Shown here piece by piece: positions 1 to 9,776 of a DNA stretch of 64,000 nucleotides; position 1 is the stretch's first letter, and each line of letters starts with the position of its first letter. Under the pieces are notes generated by a model. It was not told where the DNA came from. It did no database searches and was given only the letters and a program-made list of their open reading frames with translations. The stretch covers positions 1 to 64,000 of the forward strand of contig NZ_KB903218.1 in assembly GCF_000379625.1 (NCBI RefSeq), in the 5' to 3' direction. The stretch comes from Actinomycetospora chiangmaiensis DSM 45062 (GTDB lineage: Bacteria; Actinomycetota; Actinomycetes; Mycobacteriales; Pseudonocardiaceae). Made by a program: the position numbers and the translations under genes.

Positions 1-804
1 GACGTGGTGGTCAACTTCGCCGCCGAGTCGCACAACTCGCTGGCGATCCTGCGCCCCGGCGACTTCTTCGCCACCAACGTCACCGGCACCCAGGGACTGC
101 TCGAGGCCGTCCGCCGGGTCGGGGTCTCGCGGTTCCACCACATCTCGACCTGCGAGGTCTACGGCGACCTCTCCCTGGACGCCGACGAGGCGTTCACCGA
201 GGACTCCCCCTACCTGCCGCGCACGCCGTACAACGCCGCGAAGGCCGGCGGGGACCACGTGGTGCGTGCCTACGGGCTGACCTACGACGTGCCCGTCACG
301 ATCACCAACTGCTCGAACAACTACGGGCCCTTCCAGTTCCCGGAGAAGGTGATCCCGCTGTTCACGACGCGGGCGCTGGCCGGAGAGCCGCTGCCGCTCT
401 ACGCCTCGACGAAGAACCGCCGGGAGTGGCTGCACGTCTCCGACCATGCGACCGCGATCGACCGGGTCATCCACCACGGGCGGGTCGGGGAGACCTACAA
501 CGTCGGGTCGGGCACCGAGGTCGACATCGAGGGGATCGCCGACACCGTGCTCGGCGCGCTGGGCCTGGGCCCGGAGCTCAAGACGATCGTCCCGGACCGT
601 CCCAGCCACGACCGGCGCTACCTGCTCGACTCCACGAAGCTGCGCAGCGAGCTCGGGTGGGCGCCCGCGGTCGAGTGGAGCGACGGGATCGCCGACACCG
701 TCGCCTGGTACCGCGCCAACGAGGCCTGGTGGCGCCCGCTGCTCGGGCGCTCGCCCGTGATCGAGGGCGCCGGCGCCGACTGGAGCGGCGGTGGTGTCCG
801 ATGA
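1..804 (+). CDS. dTDP-glucose 4,6-dehydratase-like SDR enzyme, 5' truncated
   Basis: An extended short-chain dehydrogenase of the RmlB type, expected to convert dTDP-glucose to dTDP-4-keto-6-deoxyglucose in the cytoplasm for deoxysugar synthesis. The first base is already inside the frame, so the N-terminal nucleotide-binding half lies upstream of the window. Visible are the active-site YxxxK (TPYNAAK, nt 226-243), the family signature [18 protein letters not shown], and a C-terminal NVGSG substrate-binding segment. Where classical RmlB has Thr-Asp-Glu, this protein reads Thr-Cys-Glu (nt 148-156, STCEVYG), so the usual Asp acid is missing and the exact substrate is less certain. The stop overlaps the ATG of rmlA (ATGA), so the two are translationally coupled. 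Alternative: a related NDP-sugar dehydratase or epimerase. Confidence 0.85.
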   Translation, partial: DVVVNFAAESHNSLAILRPGDFFATNVTGTQGLLEAVRRVGVSRFHHISTCEVYGDLSLDADEAFTEDSPYLPRTPYNAAKAGGDHVVRAYGLTYDVPVTITNCSNNYGPFQFPEKVIPLFTTRALAGEPLPLYASTKNRREWLHVSDHATAIDRVIHHGRVGETYNVGSGTEVDIEGIADTVLGALGLGPELKTIVPDRPSHDRRYLLDSTKLRSELGWAPAVEWSDGIADTVAWYRANEAWWRPLLGRSPVIEGAGADWSGGGVR

Positions 805-1688
805 AGGGAATTGTGCTCGCCGGGGGAAGCGGTACCCGACTGCACCCGGTCACCCGGGCGGTCTCGAAGCAGCTCCTGCCGGTCTACGACAAACCGATGA
901 TCTACTACCCGATCTCGGTGCTCATGATCGCCGGGGTCCGGGACATCCTGATCATCTCCACCCCCGTCGACCTCCCGGCCTTCCGGCGCCTGCTCGGCGA
1001 CGGCTCCGAGTGGGGGGTGACCTTCTCCTACGCCGAACAGGCCGAACCCAACGGCCTGGCCGAGGCCTTCCTCATCGGCGCCGACCACATCGGTCACGAC
1101 ACCGCCGCCCTCGTCCTGGGCGACAACATCTTCCACGGCCAGGGCTTCTCGACGATCCTGCAGCGGGCCGTCGCCCAGGTCGAGGCCGACAAGGGCGCCA
1201 CCCTGTTCGGCTACCCCGTCGGCGACCCCGAGCGCTACGGCGTCGGCGAGGCCGACACCGACGGCCGGCTCGTCTCCATCGAGGAGAAGCCAGTGAAGCC
1301 CCGGAGCAACCGGGCCATCACCGGGCTCTACCTCTACGACAACGACGTCGTCTCCCTCGCCCGGACCCTCACCCCCTCCGCGCGCGGCGAGCTCGAGATC
1401 ACCGACCTCAACCTCGCCTACATGCACCGCGGCGACGCCCGCCTGATCGACCTCGGCCGCGGCTTCGCCTGGCTCGACACCGGCACCCACGAATCGCTCA
1501 TCGAGGCCGGCCAGTACATCTCCGTGCTCGAGCACCGCCAGGGCGTGCGCATCGCCTGCCTCGAGGAACTCGCCCTGCGCGAGGGCTGGATCACCCCCGA
1601 GGCCTGCCTCGAACTCGGCCGCGCCCAGGGCAAGTCCCGCTACGGCGAGTACGTCATGGACGTCGCCCGCCGCACCGAGGGTATCTGA
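801..1688 (+). CDS. rmlA: Glucose-1-phosphate thymidylyltransferase
   Basis: Makes dTDP-glucose from dTTP and glucose-1-phosphate, the first step of dTDP-sugar synthesis. The 295-residue product has the normal family length. It begins [18 protein letters not shown], the nucleotidyltransferase signature, followed by [16 protein letters not shown] and the metal-binding LGDNIFHG. The start was placed at the ATG overlapping the upstream stop because the frame remains open upstream without homologous sequence. With the dehydratase it forms an rmlBA pair; rmlC and rmlD are not in the window, so the final sugar cannot be read from here. GC content is high, as in the main genome, and drops sharply just after the stop. 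Confidence 0.95.
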   Translation: MKGIVLAGGSGTRLHPVTRAVSKQLLPVYDKPMIYYPISVLMIAGVRDILIISTPVDLPAFRRLLGDGSEWGVTFSYAEQAEPNGLAEAFLIGADHIGHDTAALVLGDNIFHGQGFSTILQRAVAQVEADKGATLFGYPVGDPERYGVGEADTDGRLVSIEEKPVKPRSNRAITGLYLYDNDVVSLARTLTPSARGELEITDLNLAYMHRGDARLIDLGRGFAWLDTGTHESLIEAGQYISVLEHRQGVRIACLEELALREGWITPEACLELGRAQGKSRYGEYVMDVARRTEGI

Positions 1689-2402
1689 GTTCATCGGGGA
1701 CATGAGAGCCTATGCCGAGGCGTCAAACAGGCGGGGACGAAAGGCTGGTTCTCCGTTACGCACCCCGCAAATCTGTCGTCGGCGCGCTCGGGAGGCTCCT
1801 GTGCCGCCCCCGGATCATCGTCACTGACGGACGAATTCTACTGCATGCGCCGAGCTCGAGATTGAGGATGCTGACTCGTTCAGCAGTAGCTAAACAACCC
1901 GGCACCGACGAGTTGCACATTTCCACCAAGGCGCGCCAGGAACTGACCGTCGACAAAGATCCCGACTCTGGCGTTTTGGGCACTTACCGCTGGCAAGAGT
2001 CGAACGCTACGGAACCCTGCTTTTCGCACCCGCGGCAGTCTACGAATTTTGCAACCGACTAAACCGCAGGTCCGGAAAAGGGAACTGCCGTCGGTCGAGA
2101 CGACGAGATGGGCGAAGGCTAGTAGGCGCCCACTATCGCTGCAAAAGTGACTATGCAATCATAGCTCCTCGTGCCAAGGAGACCTCCTTGAGAAGGTCTT
2201 CCGAGCGCATTCCGTGCGGTGCGGCAGGGACAGGTAGTGCATGCGGACAGTTTAGGCAGGCGCTAAGGCATCAGCCATTTGGACTAGTGCGGGATCGCCA
2301 CTAGGCCGAACGTGTACAGATTGGTGACTCCTGTAGCACCACGCAGAGCTCCATCGATGATTCGTTTGACCGTCGCTTGCGGCAAGTTTCATTGGGGGGC
2401 AA
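1689..2402. other. Non-coding or decayed stretch at the left edge of the low-GC island
   Basis: No recognisable gene in 714 bases. Base composition falls from the very high GC of rmlA to near-average values, marking the start of the foreign island. A 116-codon open frame at 1712-2062 has no visible domain and poor codon bias. A small hairpin (AGACCT, 8-base loop, AGGTCT) lies at 2180-2199 and could be a weak terminator. The last bases carry the GGGGGG ribosome-binding site of the next gene. Confidence 0.5.
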
Positions 2403-3263
2403 ATGTCGGAGACAGTACTCGACACAGAGGACATGCAGCTCGCGCTCGAAGGCTCGCTGCGAGGCTCCGCACGCCTTGAGTCGTCGGCCACTGATGGTCT
2501 CGACAGGAGTTCTCATTCCCACATTGCCTCGGCTTCCGTAATCATAGTGGACTATAAGTCAGCCGCCGCGGTGAGTGAGTTCCTGTTCCACATGTCGAAT
2601 TCTGGACTCGAAGCCCTTGAGTTCGTTGTCTTCCGGAATTCTTGTCTTCCTGATGACCCGCCGCTCGAAGTCCCACCTGGGCTTCGTACGATCGAGCTCC
2701 GCTCGGAGAAAAATCTCGGCTTTGGCGCAGCGTTCAACCTCGCTGTCGAGCAAACAACTTCTGCTGTAATCTTAAGTTGCAACGCGGACACGAAGCCGAC
2801 CCGACAAGTAGTAGATGCGATGCTTGATCGGGTATGCAAGAATCCGCGTCGTATCGCCGCACCTGTTCTCTTCAACGAACACGGGGAGGAGAGCGGTCGG
2901 CCGTTCTACTCACTTGGGCGGATGGTCGGAGCGCGGATTCCCGCCATTCGAAAGAAGGCTCTGAATGGCACGCCGGATTGGATTGTAGGGGCTTGCTTCG
3001 CGATCTCTCGGGATTTCTTTACCGACCTGGGCGGATTTCATAGGGCCTATAAGCTATACCTCGAGGACGTCGATCTATGCTGGCGCGCCTGGGAGTTGGG
3101 CGAAGGCGTCGAAGTGTTGACGTCTGAGCGGGTGTACCACAGGCACGGGCGAGCTTCGAGCAAAGTCCTAAGTCGGCCCTTTGCCTACCATGTCCGCAGT
3201 GGCATCATGTATTTCGTGTTGCATCCGCGCGCCATCGTCGGCTCTAATCCAAGTCGAGCGTGA
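2403..3263 (+). CDS. GT2 glycosyltransferase, rhamnosyltransferase-like
   Basis: An inverting GT-A glycosyltransferase of family 2, likely adding a sugar (possibly rhamnose) to a growing surface glycan at the cytoplasmic membrane face. After about 44 poorly conserved residues comes the Rossmann start ASVIIVDYKS. The NLGFGAAFNLAV segment follows near residue 104, the nucleotide and metal site CNADTKP near 126-132, and the acceptor motif LYLEDVDLCWR near 219-228. That layout is typical of WbbL-type rhamnosyltransferases. ATG start with GGGGGG seven bases upstream. The stop overlaps the start of the next glycosyltransferase. GC content is well below the flanks. rmlBA just upstream would fit a dTDP-rhamnose donor, but this is inference. 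Confidence 0.82.
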   Translation: MSETVLDTEDMQLALEGSLRGSARLESSATDGLDRSSHSHIASASVIIVDYKSAAAVSEFLFHMSNSGLEALEFVVFRNSCLPDDPPLEVPPGLRTIELRSEKNLGFGAAFNLAVEQTTSAVILSCNADTKPTRQVVDAMLDRVCKNPRRIAAPVLFNEHGEESGRPFYSLGRMVGARIPAIRKKALNGTPDWIVGACFAISRDFFTDLGGFHRAYKLYLEDVDLCWRAWELGEGVEVLTSERVYHRHGRASSKVLSRPFAYHVRSGIMYFVLHPRAIVGSNPSRA

Positions 3264-4300
3264 TGAAGTCTGTTGAGCTAGTGGTTCGCGTAGACGCGCA
3301 AACGAAAGATGGCGGAGATGTGCAACAGGCTTACCGATATCGAGATCTTCTTGAGGACCGCGGCTATCGGGTCGAAGTGTCGATCGGCACTCCAAAGCTC
3401 GAAAGTGGCATCTGCCATCTATTCAATGTCGATCGTCCGTCTGAACTCATTCGCTCCGTCAGAGCGTGCGCTGGACGCCCTTATGTGATCAGTCCGATTC
3501 ACCATCTACGTAGGCATCTAGAGCAATTCCGTCTTAAGCGCGAGGGATTGCTCGGCCGCATCGAGAGACGCACCCCGACCTGGCTAAGCGACGCGGGCAA
3601 AGATTTGTTACGAGCGCGAAGGATGCCGGTCCAAGCGTTCGATTCTAACGTACGCAGCGTCTTAGAAGGCGCTAGTTCGGTGCAGGTACTGGCGCGAGGT
3701 GAAGCCAATTGGCTTAGCGAAGACTACGGCTACGACGGTCCGGTAAGCGTAATTCCCAATGGAATCGATTTGTATTCGGGACCGCGTGAGGGCAAAGATC
3801 TTTACGATATCGTAGTTGTCGGCAGAATTGAATTACGCAAGAATCAGTTGGCCGTGGCAAGAGCTCTACAGGACAGCGAGTATCGTGCTCTGTTTCTAGG
3901 CAGACCCAATACAGCTAACGCTGCGTACGTGACGCAGTTCGTAGATTTGGTAGGTAAAAGCAGCAACATGGAATGGATCCCTGGCGTTGCTTCGGAAGAA
4001 GTAGGCAAACTCCTACGAAAGTCTACAGTTTCGGTATCCGCCAGTTACTTTGAGGTGCTGTCGTTGGCAGATCTTGAAGCGGCTTCGGCAGGATGTCGAG
4101 TTGTCGCAAGTCAACACGGAAACACTGTTGAGTACCTCGGAGAAGGTGCGACGTACATTGATCCAACAGCCGTAGAGCAGACATTGGGCGAATCTATCCG
4201 GTTATCTTTGTCGAGACCGGCGCCGAACGTTAGCGGACTTCCGTCGTGGGAATCTGTCGGCAATATGTTGGCCGAAATTTATTCTGAGATGCTCAACTAG
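3263..4300 (+). CDS. GT4-family glycosyltransferase
   Basis: A GT-B fold retaining glycosyltransferase of about 345 residues. The C-terminal donor domain is clear: VIPNGIDLYSG, then VVGRIELRKNQL, and the E-x7-E region SYFEVLSLADLEAASAG followed by CRVVASQHGNTVEYL. The N-terminal acceptor domain is divergent. The start is taken as the ATG in the TGATG overlap with the upstream GT2; a GTG three bases earlier is also possible. It is coupled to the GT2 gene and converges with the acetyltransferase gene, their ends overlapping by four bases. Codon use and GC match the low-GC island. Donor and acceptor unknown. Confidence 0.8.
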   Translation: MKSVELVVRVDAQTKDGGDVQQAYRYRDLLEDRGYRVEVSIGTPKLESGICHLFNVDRPSELIRSVRACAGRPYVISPIHHLRRHLEQFRLKREGLLGRIERRTPTWLSDAGKDLLRARRMPVQAFDSNVRSVLEGASSVQVLARGEANWLSEDYGYDGPVSVIPNGIDLYSGPREGKDLYDIVVVGRIELRKNQLAVARALQDSEYRALFLGRPNTANAAYVTQFVDLVGKSSNMEWIPGVASEEVGKLLRKSTVSVSASYFEVLSLADLEAASAGCRVVASQHGNTVEYLGEGATYIDPTAVEQTLGESIRLSLSRPAPNVSGLPSWESVGNMLAEIYSEMLN

Positions 4301-4839
4301 TCCATTTTTCCGAGCGGGCGGACCAGCTTAGCCGGTACGCCCGCGACCAAGCTGTTCGCCGGCACGTCGCGATTGACGACCGACCCAGCGGCCACGATAG
4401 AACCGGCTCCGACGGTCACACCAGGCAGAATTGTCGAATTAGCTCCGATCCAGACGCCTTCCTTAATTACGACGGGCTGAGGCGACAGTGGGCCCGACCT
4501 GCGCTTCGAATCTCCGCGCAAGTGGTTCCCGGTGACGATCACTGTTCGGTAGCCGACGGCTGCGTTGTTCTCAATAATGATAGGGCCTGCAGCATCAAAA
4601 AGCGATTCGCGACCAATTGTGCACGATTTACCTATCGCAATTCTTTTGCTGCTCAGGAATACCCGGGGTGCCAAACTGCAACTTTCCACTTGCATCCCGT
4701 AGAAGCGGAGCAGGACTGGGCGTAAGGGCCGAGGTACGATTGTGCTTCCAATCAGCTTGTTCACAATCGCGTGATGAAATACCTCTCCAAGCCAGTCGCC
4801 CAGTCGATTGGCTACCTGATACTGGCGTAACTTCTTCAT
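4297..4839 (-). CDS. Left-handed beta-helix O-acetyltransferase (WcaF/MaA-like)
   Basis: An acetyl-CoA-dependent hexapeptide-repeat transferase of 180 residues, probably O-acetylating a glycan or precursor. Hexapeptide repeats begin around residue 68 (IAIGKSCTIG) and continue through GVWIGANSTILPGVTVGAGS. The family ending VPANSLVAGVPAKLVR is present. The catalytic His is likely in VTGNHLRG. The ATG is preceded by AGGAG at good spacing. It is transcribed against the two glycosyltransferases, with a 4-base end overlap, but shares their low GC content, so it belongs to the same island. Confidence 0.85.
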   Translation of the reverse strand: MKKLRQYQVANRLGDWLGEVFHHAIVNKLIGSTIVPRPLRPVLLRFYGMQVESCSLAPRVFLSSKRIAIGKSCTIGRESLFDAAGPIIIENNAAVGYRTVIVTGNHLRGDSKRRSGPLSPQPVVIKEGVWIGANSTILPGVTVGAGSIVAAGSVVNRDVPANSLVAGVPAKLVRPLGKMD

Positions 4840-5243
4840 GAGCTAGCACTCCTTGCGTGAGAAGGTCGACCTGCGCTCCGCTTAACTAGTAGTCTAGTCG
4901 TAGTTCAGCTAGCGCATAGAAGGAGGGTGCTCCAACCCGGTCAGGTTCACGAGTTGTCGTGCGACAGATACTTCTGCGGCAGTCCGGCCACTGTACAGAG
5001 GCTGAAGGTTCTCACCTGGAGCTGGCTGCGACCTTCTTCCAAACAAATCTTGCAAAAATTCTCGGCAGCTTGGCTGGGTTCGATATACTCCTGTTGTCTG
5101 AGGATTATGACTGCAAGGTGGATGCGTAGCATTGTGTCTATGCCGTCGTGCAATTCAGGCAGCATAGGGCAATAGATTCTTTTTGGCGTGCTGCTCTATT
5201 GGGTCAGAAAGACTTGTCGGGCATGTGAGAAAGCGCGGTTCTG
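4840..5243. other. Intergenic stretch between divergent acetyltransferase and cutinase genes
   Basis: About 400 low-GC bases with no supported gene. It must contain promoters for the two divergent genes. A 72-codon minus-strand open frame at 4947-5165 has a natural-looking composition but no recognisable domain and no good ribosome-binding site, so it is not called. It could be a gene remnant. Confidence 0.45.
5170..5201. promoter_or_regulatory. Inverted repeat upstream of the cutinase gene
   Basis: CAATAGA (5170-5176) and TCTATTG (5195-5201) form a perfect 7-base inverted repeat with an 18-base spacer containing a run of five T. It ends 42 bases before the cutinase start, so it could be an operator or an attenuator-like hairpin. 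No known regulator is implied. Confidence 0.3.
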
Positions 5244-6368
5244 ATGAAGTCGTTTCGTTTTATCGTGATCGGCTTAGTCGTCCTGATTGTAGCAGCTGGC
5301 GTTCAGGTCGGATACTTCCTGTACTGGTCGGCTCAGTACCGCTGTAACGACGTAGAATTCATTGGGCTGCGGGGGAGCGGGGAGGCAGCGGCATCCCCGG
5401 GTTCCGTGGGCTCTGATTCTCTTGGATCTACGCGAACCGTCTTCTCGACTTTGGCTGCGAGTCTGTCCGGGAACATACACTCGTTCGGTCTGGATTACCC
5501 TGCAGTTGCTATCGACTCCGCGCCTGAAAGTCTTGCGACCCAATGGCGCGTTGCCGGTCTTGCGGAATATCGCGCTTCAGTGGCAGTGGGTGAGGAAATG
5601 CTTCGACACCGTCTCGCAGTTCGTCGTGATTGGTGTGGTTCAAGGACTCGATTTGTTCTTGCCGGCTTCTCGCAGGGCGCACAAGTGATTGGTGATGTGC
5701 TAGCTTCTGACGGGCTGTTAGGTGGAGCGATAGTTGGAGTTGTGCTTCTCGGCGACCCAGAATACGGTGGCGGTGGCTACCTCTCCAACATTGACGCCGA
5801 CCCGGGACGATCAGGTATTTTCGGCAACCGCGCTTTCCCTCAAGAAGTCGCGGACCATGTCGCGTCATTTTGTCGCCCGCACGACCCTATTTGTTCGATC
5901 GGCGATGTGGAGAATTCCTACGAGTTCACTGATCGACAATGGGTGACTCGCGGGCTCGCCCCTCATCTCGAGTACGGGACATCGGGCCTAAGCGCTCTTG
6001 CGGGCTGGACACTGAAGGCGTGGATCTCACGAGAGGCTCCACCGAAATCCTTAATTAGGTATGTCAAGGTACAAGCCATGTGTCCTGTGCCGGGTCCGCC
6101 CTTATCTGCGCCTAAAGTGACTGACTTAGGTGTTGCGAGTGGCGCGGCTCGTGTTTATTGGGAAAGTGTCCCAGGAGCTGATTGGTATGGCGTCTACCGT
6201 GTGTCCGGAAAGCTGATCGAACGTTTTCGTCCGGCTGTGTCGGAGCGGGAGGTTTCTTGGGCAGTCGCAGGCTTGCTGCACGGCAGACCTTACTCTTTCT
6301 TAGTGACAGCAGGAAAATGCAGCGAGGAAAGCGTCGGCTCGAGGTCGAAGATTGCGACTGTTCCCTAA
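5244..6368 (+). CDS. Membrane-anchored cutinase-family hydrolase with C-terminal fibronectin III domain
   Basis: A 374-residue secreted or anchored serine esterase. Residues 6-27 form a hydrophobic signal anchor with no clear cleavage site. The cutinase alpha/beta-hydrolase domain spans about 33-265, with the nucleophile elbow GFSQG (Ser143), an Asp in the disulfide-like loop CRPHDPIC (Asp214) and a His in APHLEYG (His241), a complete catalytic triad. Residues about 288-374 look like one fibronectin type III module (SAPKVTDLG, then VYWESVPGADWYGVYRV), which is unusual on cutinases and suggests binding to a polymer or surface. The gene sits in the low-GC glycan island. Substrate could be a cutin or polyester, a lipid, or an acylated glycan; the sequence does not decide. 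Confidence 0.85.
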   Translation: MKSFRFIVIGLVVLIVAAGVQVGYFLYWSAQYRCNDVEFIGLRGSGEAAASPGSVGSDSLGSTRTVFSTLAASLSGNIHSFGLDYPAVAIDSAPESLATQWRVAGLAEYRASVAVGEEMLRHRLAVRRDWCGSRTRFVLAGFSQGAQVIGDVLASDGLLGGAIVGVVLLGDPEYGGGGYLSNIDADPGRSGIFGNRAFPQEVADHVASFCRPHDPICSIGDVENSYEFTDRQWVTRGLAPHLEYGTSGLSALAGWTLKAWISREAPPKSLIRYVKVQAMCPVPGPPLSAPKVTDLGVASGAARVYWESVPGADWYGVYRVSGKLIERFRPAVSEREVSWAVAGLLHGRPYSFLVTAGKCSEESVGSRSKIATVP

Positions 6369-6542
6369 ATGGCCTCGTCGACGAGTCGCAGTGAATGAGT
6401 CGGAAATGTGGCGCAGCCGTGCCAGTACCTGCGCCACTGGGCTTCCAGAGGATGACATTCCGCCTCTCCGCCTCCGGTCACCGTTCGCTGCCGTTCCTCG
6501 GCTCATCCGCGGCCAGATTCCGATCCCTGACCCTCTCGTTCG

Positions 6543-9500
6543 TCAGCGACGGTGCGGAGGTGGTGGACACGGTCCGCGTGACGTCTTGTCGTGCTCACCG
6601 ATGGTGTGGACGATCGCGTCGACGACCGTCCGCCGCCGTCCCTCGTCCCGCCGTTCGTACCCACTGAGATAGCCCCCGAGGCCGGCGTGGAGGCCGGCCT
6701 CCTGGATACGCGTGTACAGAGCGGCCGCTCGCTTCGCCTCGGCGGGCACGAGGCGGTCCCGGGGGGGGTGGGCCCAGCTCGGCCACCTGGATACGGAGCC
6801 AGCGGTCGAGCACCTCGATCTCTTCCGACCGGAGCCCGTGGCGTGGGAACTGGCCGAGAACGAAACGCATGTCGGTGTAGGAGACGGCGTGCCGATCCCG
6901 GTGACGATCATCGTCGAGCAGGGCGAACGCTGCCCGGTATATCAGGGTCAGCTGCGGGAGGCTGTACCAGTACATCTCGCGGGGCCGTTCCGTGACCAGA
7001 AGCGTCCGGAGGGACCACTTCTCCGCCATGTTCGCCAGCTGCTCACGATCTCGCCGACGGAGCCCCTTCTCCTCGCGACGAGCTGCTGACCACCATCGAG
7101 TCCGGCTCGAGGCGCTCCCGGTGGACACGAGGTCCGGGAAGTTCCCGGGGTACGCCGTCGTCAGGTCGACCAGGCCCTTGCTCGCCTTCGTATGGCGAAA
7201 GCCGGCGTCGATGCCTCGATGTTCCTGGATGATGCGCTCGTCGCCGGGAAGAGGGTCGATGCGGTCCCACAACGCGCAGAAGGCGCGCGTCAATACGGCC
7301 TCGTAGGCAGCCCACACGCTGGTGCGCTGGCGGTCGCGCTCGTCGAGCTGATGGGTCAGCGACGTCGAGTGCAGGAAGGCACGAACCCGGCGGTCGGCCG
7401 TAGGCTTGGTCAGTGCGTCCCGGAGGTGCTGACGGAGCTCGTCGGACGGCTCCTTGCACCGGTCGAGGTCCAGCCACACGCCACCGATGACGTCGCGTAG
7501 GGCGGCCGGGACGTTCTCTCGGATGGACTGCCGGGTCGTCTCGTCGGTGGCGTCGAGGATGAGTGCCAGCAACCCGTCCGTGGGGTGCTGCTCCGCCCCG
7601 GCCTCGATGAGTGTGCGGACCCGGTTGAGGCGGTCCGTCGTCGTGAGCCGGAGGTACTGCCACAGTTCCCGGTAGACGTCGCGAAACGCGCGGGAGCCGA
7701 GCCTTCCCACGTTGGCGAAGCGCACGATCGTCCGGACGCCCACCAGGCCGAGCGCGAGGGCAGCGGCAGCGATCGGCGTCCAGAACCACCACGGGGTGCT
7801 GTGCTCGGGGATCTTCGCGTCGAACAGCGCGTCCAGCACGGTCACTCCGCCGATGCCGGCCAGCGCGACCGCGAGCGCGACTCCGATCCGCTGTATGGAG
7901 TCGACCTCGCGCACGCGTCGTTCGTCGAAAGCGTGCCCGATGGCGCCGAGGAGATCGCGATAGTTGGGTGCCACCCGCGACGCGCGCCCGACCATGTCGT
8001 CCGCGCGGCGGAGGACCACCCCGAAATGCCCGGTGCCGGTGAAGGAGTCACCGACCGGTATACGCCCCGGGCAGGGCGATTCGAACAGCGCCTCGGCGTA
8101 TCGCTGGTCGATGGTCTCGCGCAGTCGGCCAAGCTCGGCTGCCCGTTCGGCAGCCAGGGTGGCGATGCGGTCGACGTCGGCGACACCCTGCAGCAGGGTC
8201 TGGTGGACCATCTCTATCGACCGGTGCACCGCCGCGAGATCACGCCCCCGCGACGCCACGAGGTGATTGGCGAGCCCGTCCCAGATGCGAGCCGCGCGGT
8301 CGGCGGCGTTCTCGTATCCGGCGAGATGGGTGTCCCAGACGTCGAGGTCGGTCTCGATGTTCCACAGGCTCGCCGCGGCGAACGCCTCCAGGTCGGTCAG
8401 CACCGTGATGATGCGCCGGGCGTCGTCCTCGTGCTCGGCCCACCGTTCGAGATCCGAATTTCGCGGGCTCGATGGGCTCGGCGTCCGGGGTGCCGGAACA
8501 CGATGCAGCCGCAGCCGACGCGTGCTCGTCGGGAGCAGGAGGTACGTGGGGGAGTCCTCGTGACGCGGCACGTTCGGCACGAAGCGACGAAGCGCGAGAG
8601 TGTCGCGGTCGATCACGGACATCGCGGCCAGGCGAGCCGGGCTCGTCGCTCCCCCCAGCAGGAGCTCGGCCAGTTCCGGCTCCTTCAGCTCGCCGTCCCG
8701 AGCAAGGAGCTCGGCCGGAGTGCACTCCTCGAGGGCGGGCACGACGGTCCAGAAGGTGGGAGCGCGATAAGGCCGACCGAAGACACGGAGATTCGCCGTC
8801 GTGAAGTATTCGTCGACCAGTGCGGCGGCACGGTCGCGCGCCGATACGAACTCCGTCCGCAGCGACCTCCAGTCGAGATCGGACACCACGTCCGCCTCGG
8901 TGATCTGCAACTCCGGTGGACGATGGTGTTCGCTCCACGGCTTCGCGCTCCACAGCGTGAAGCTCACATGGCTGATGGACTGCGGTCCGACCTCGCCGAG
9001 TCGGAAGTCCAAGGTGATCAGGAAGTCGGAGCGGGGGACATCGGTCGCGGTCCACGTCGTGACGGCGACGAAGCGTTCCCGGTCGAGCAACACCCGGTGG
9101 CGCAGGGGCCGCAGAGTGTCCTGGGAGAAACCCGTCGGGTGCACGATGGCCTCGATCGCCCGCTCCCGCAGATCGGCAATCACGCCGTCGACGGCGTCGA
9201 ACGCGTCGGTCGGCCACGACGACGGGTCGGTGTCTTCCGTCATCGGAGGTTGGTCCGGCGCACCGGGCATGCTCGCCAGCAGCACCTGGTTCGGGCGGGC
9301 CCGCTCCATCTTGGCGTGGCGTGCCTCCTCGGGGATGCAACCGAACCATGCTCGACCCGGCAGTTGGTCGTCGAGCAGGCGGCGCAACAGCTGCCGCTGA
9401 CTGTTGCAGGAGCGCTCGTTGGACGGCCACCGCCGGTGCGCGGTCGAGATCATGATCAGACGGCTGACCGGCACCCTGGCGGCGGTCTCGCCGTAGCTCC

Positions 9501-9567
9501 CCGAGCGTTCCGCGCGCTCCGACCGTCCAGACGCTGGTGCACTCGATCGTTCCGGTGCATCGGCCAC
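6543..9567 (-). CDS. Large two-helix membrane protein of unknown function, frame-broken at a C8 tract
   Basis: I do not recognise the family. Translation starts best at the GTG at 9567, preceded by GAGGGGG. The product has a roughly 550-residue soluble N-terminal part, two transmembrane helices near residues 558-580 and 593-615 (GVALAVALAGIGGVTVL; WWFWTPIAAAALALGL) and a long helical C-terminal part. The frame carrying this stops at 6595 after a non-natural Pro/Arg/Gly-rich tail. Natural sequence (DRLVPAEAKRAAALYTRI and onward) resumes in another frame from the homopolymer at 6761-6768 (eight G on the plus strand) to a stop at 6543. One base fewer would join both parts into about 1007 residues. 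This could be mutation, phase variation, programmed slippage or a sequencing error. Neighbours are a toxin-antitoxin pair and another unknown gene. Confidence 0.65.
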
Positions 9568-9776
9568 GCTGCCCCCCTCGGCGTCAGAAGGGCGAAGATT
9601 TGATTTTGCACAACGAAATGCTGCCCGCCGTGCGGGTGAACGTGATCGGCGTTCGTGATCGGAGGGGTGTGGGCGCGGCGCGGTGCGACCAGATCCGCCG
9701 AGGTCTTCAAGCGTCCACCTGATCCGCCGGTCCGCACTGGGCGGGGCCCCAGCTCTCAGCGCCGTCACCGCCGCCG

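Noticed and set aside
618-1703. A 361-codon minus-strand open frame across rmlA
   Set aside because: Opposite an unmistakable RmlA; product is Gly/Val/Asp-rich shadow sequence.
1712-2062. A 116-codon open frame after rmlA
   Set aside because: No domain and no convincing ribosome-binding site; lies in the degraded island edge.
4947-5165. A 72-codon minus-strand open frame in the low-GC island
   Set aside because: Composition looks natural, but there is no family, no ribosome-binding site, and low GC makes chance reading frames less informative.
7585-9603. A 672-codon plus-strand open frame
   Set aside because: Shadow of the minus-strand large membrane protein; composition is Arg/Gly/His-rich and no fold is suggested.
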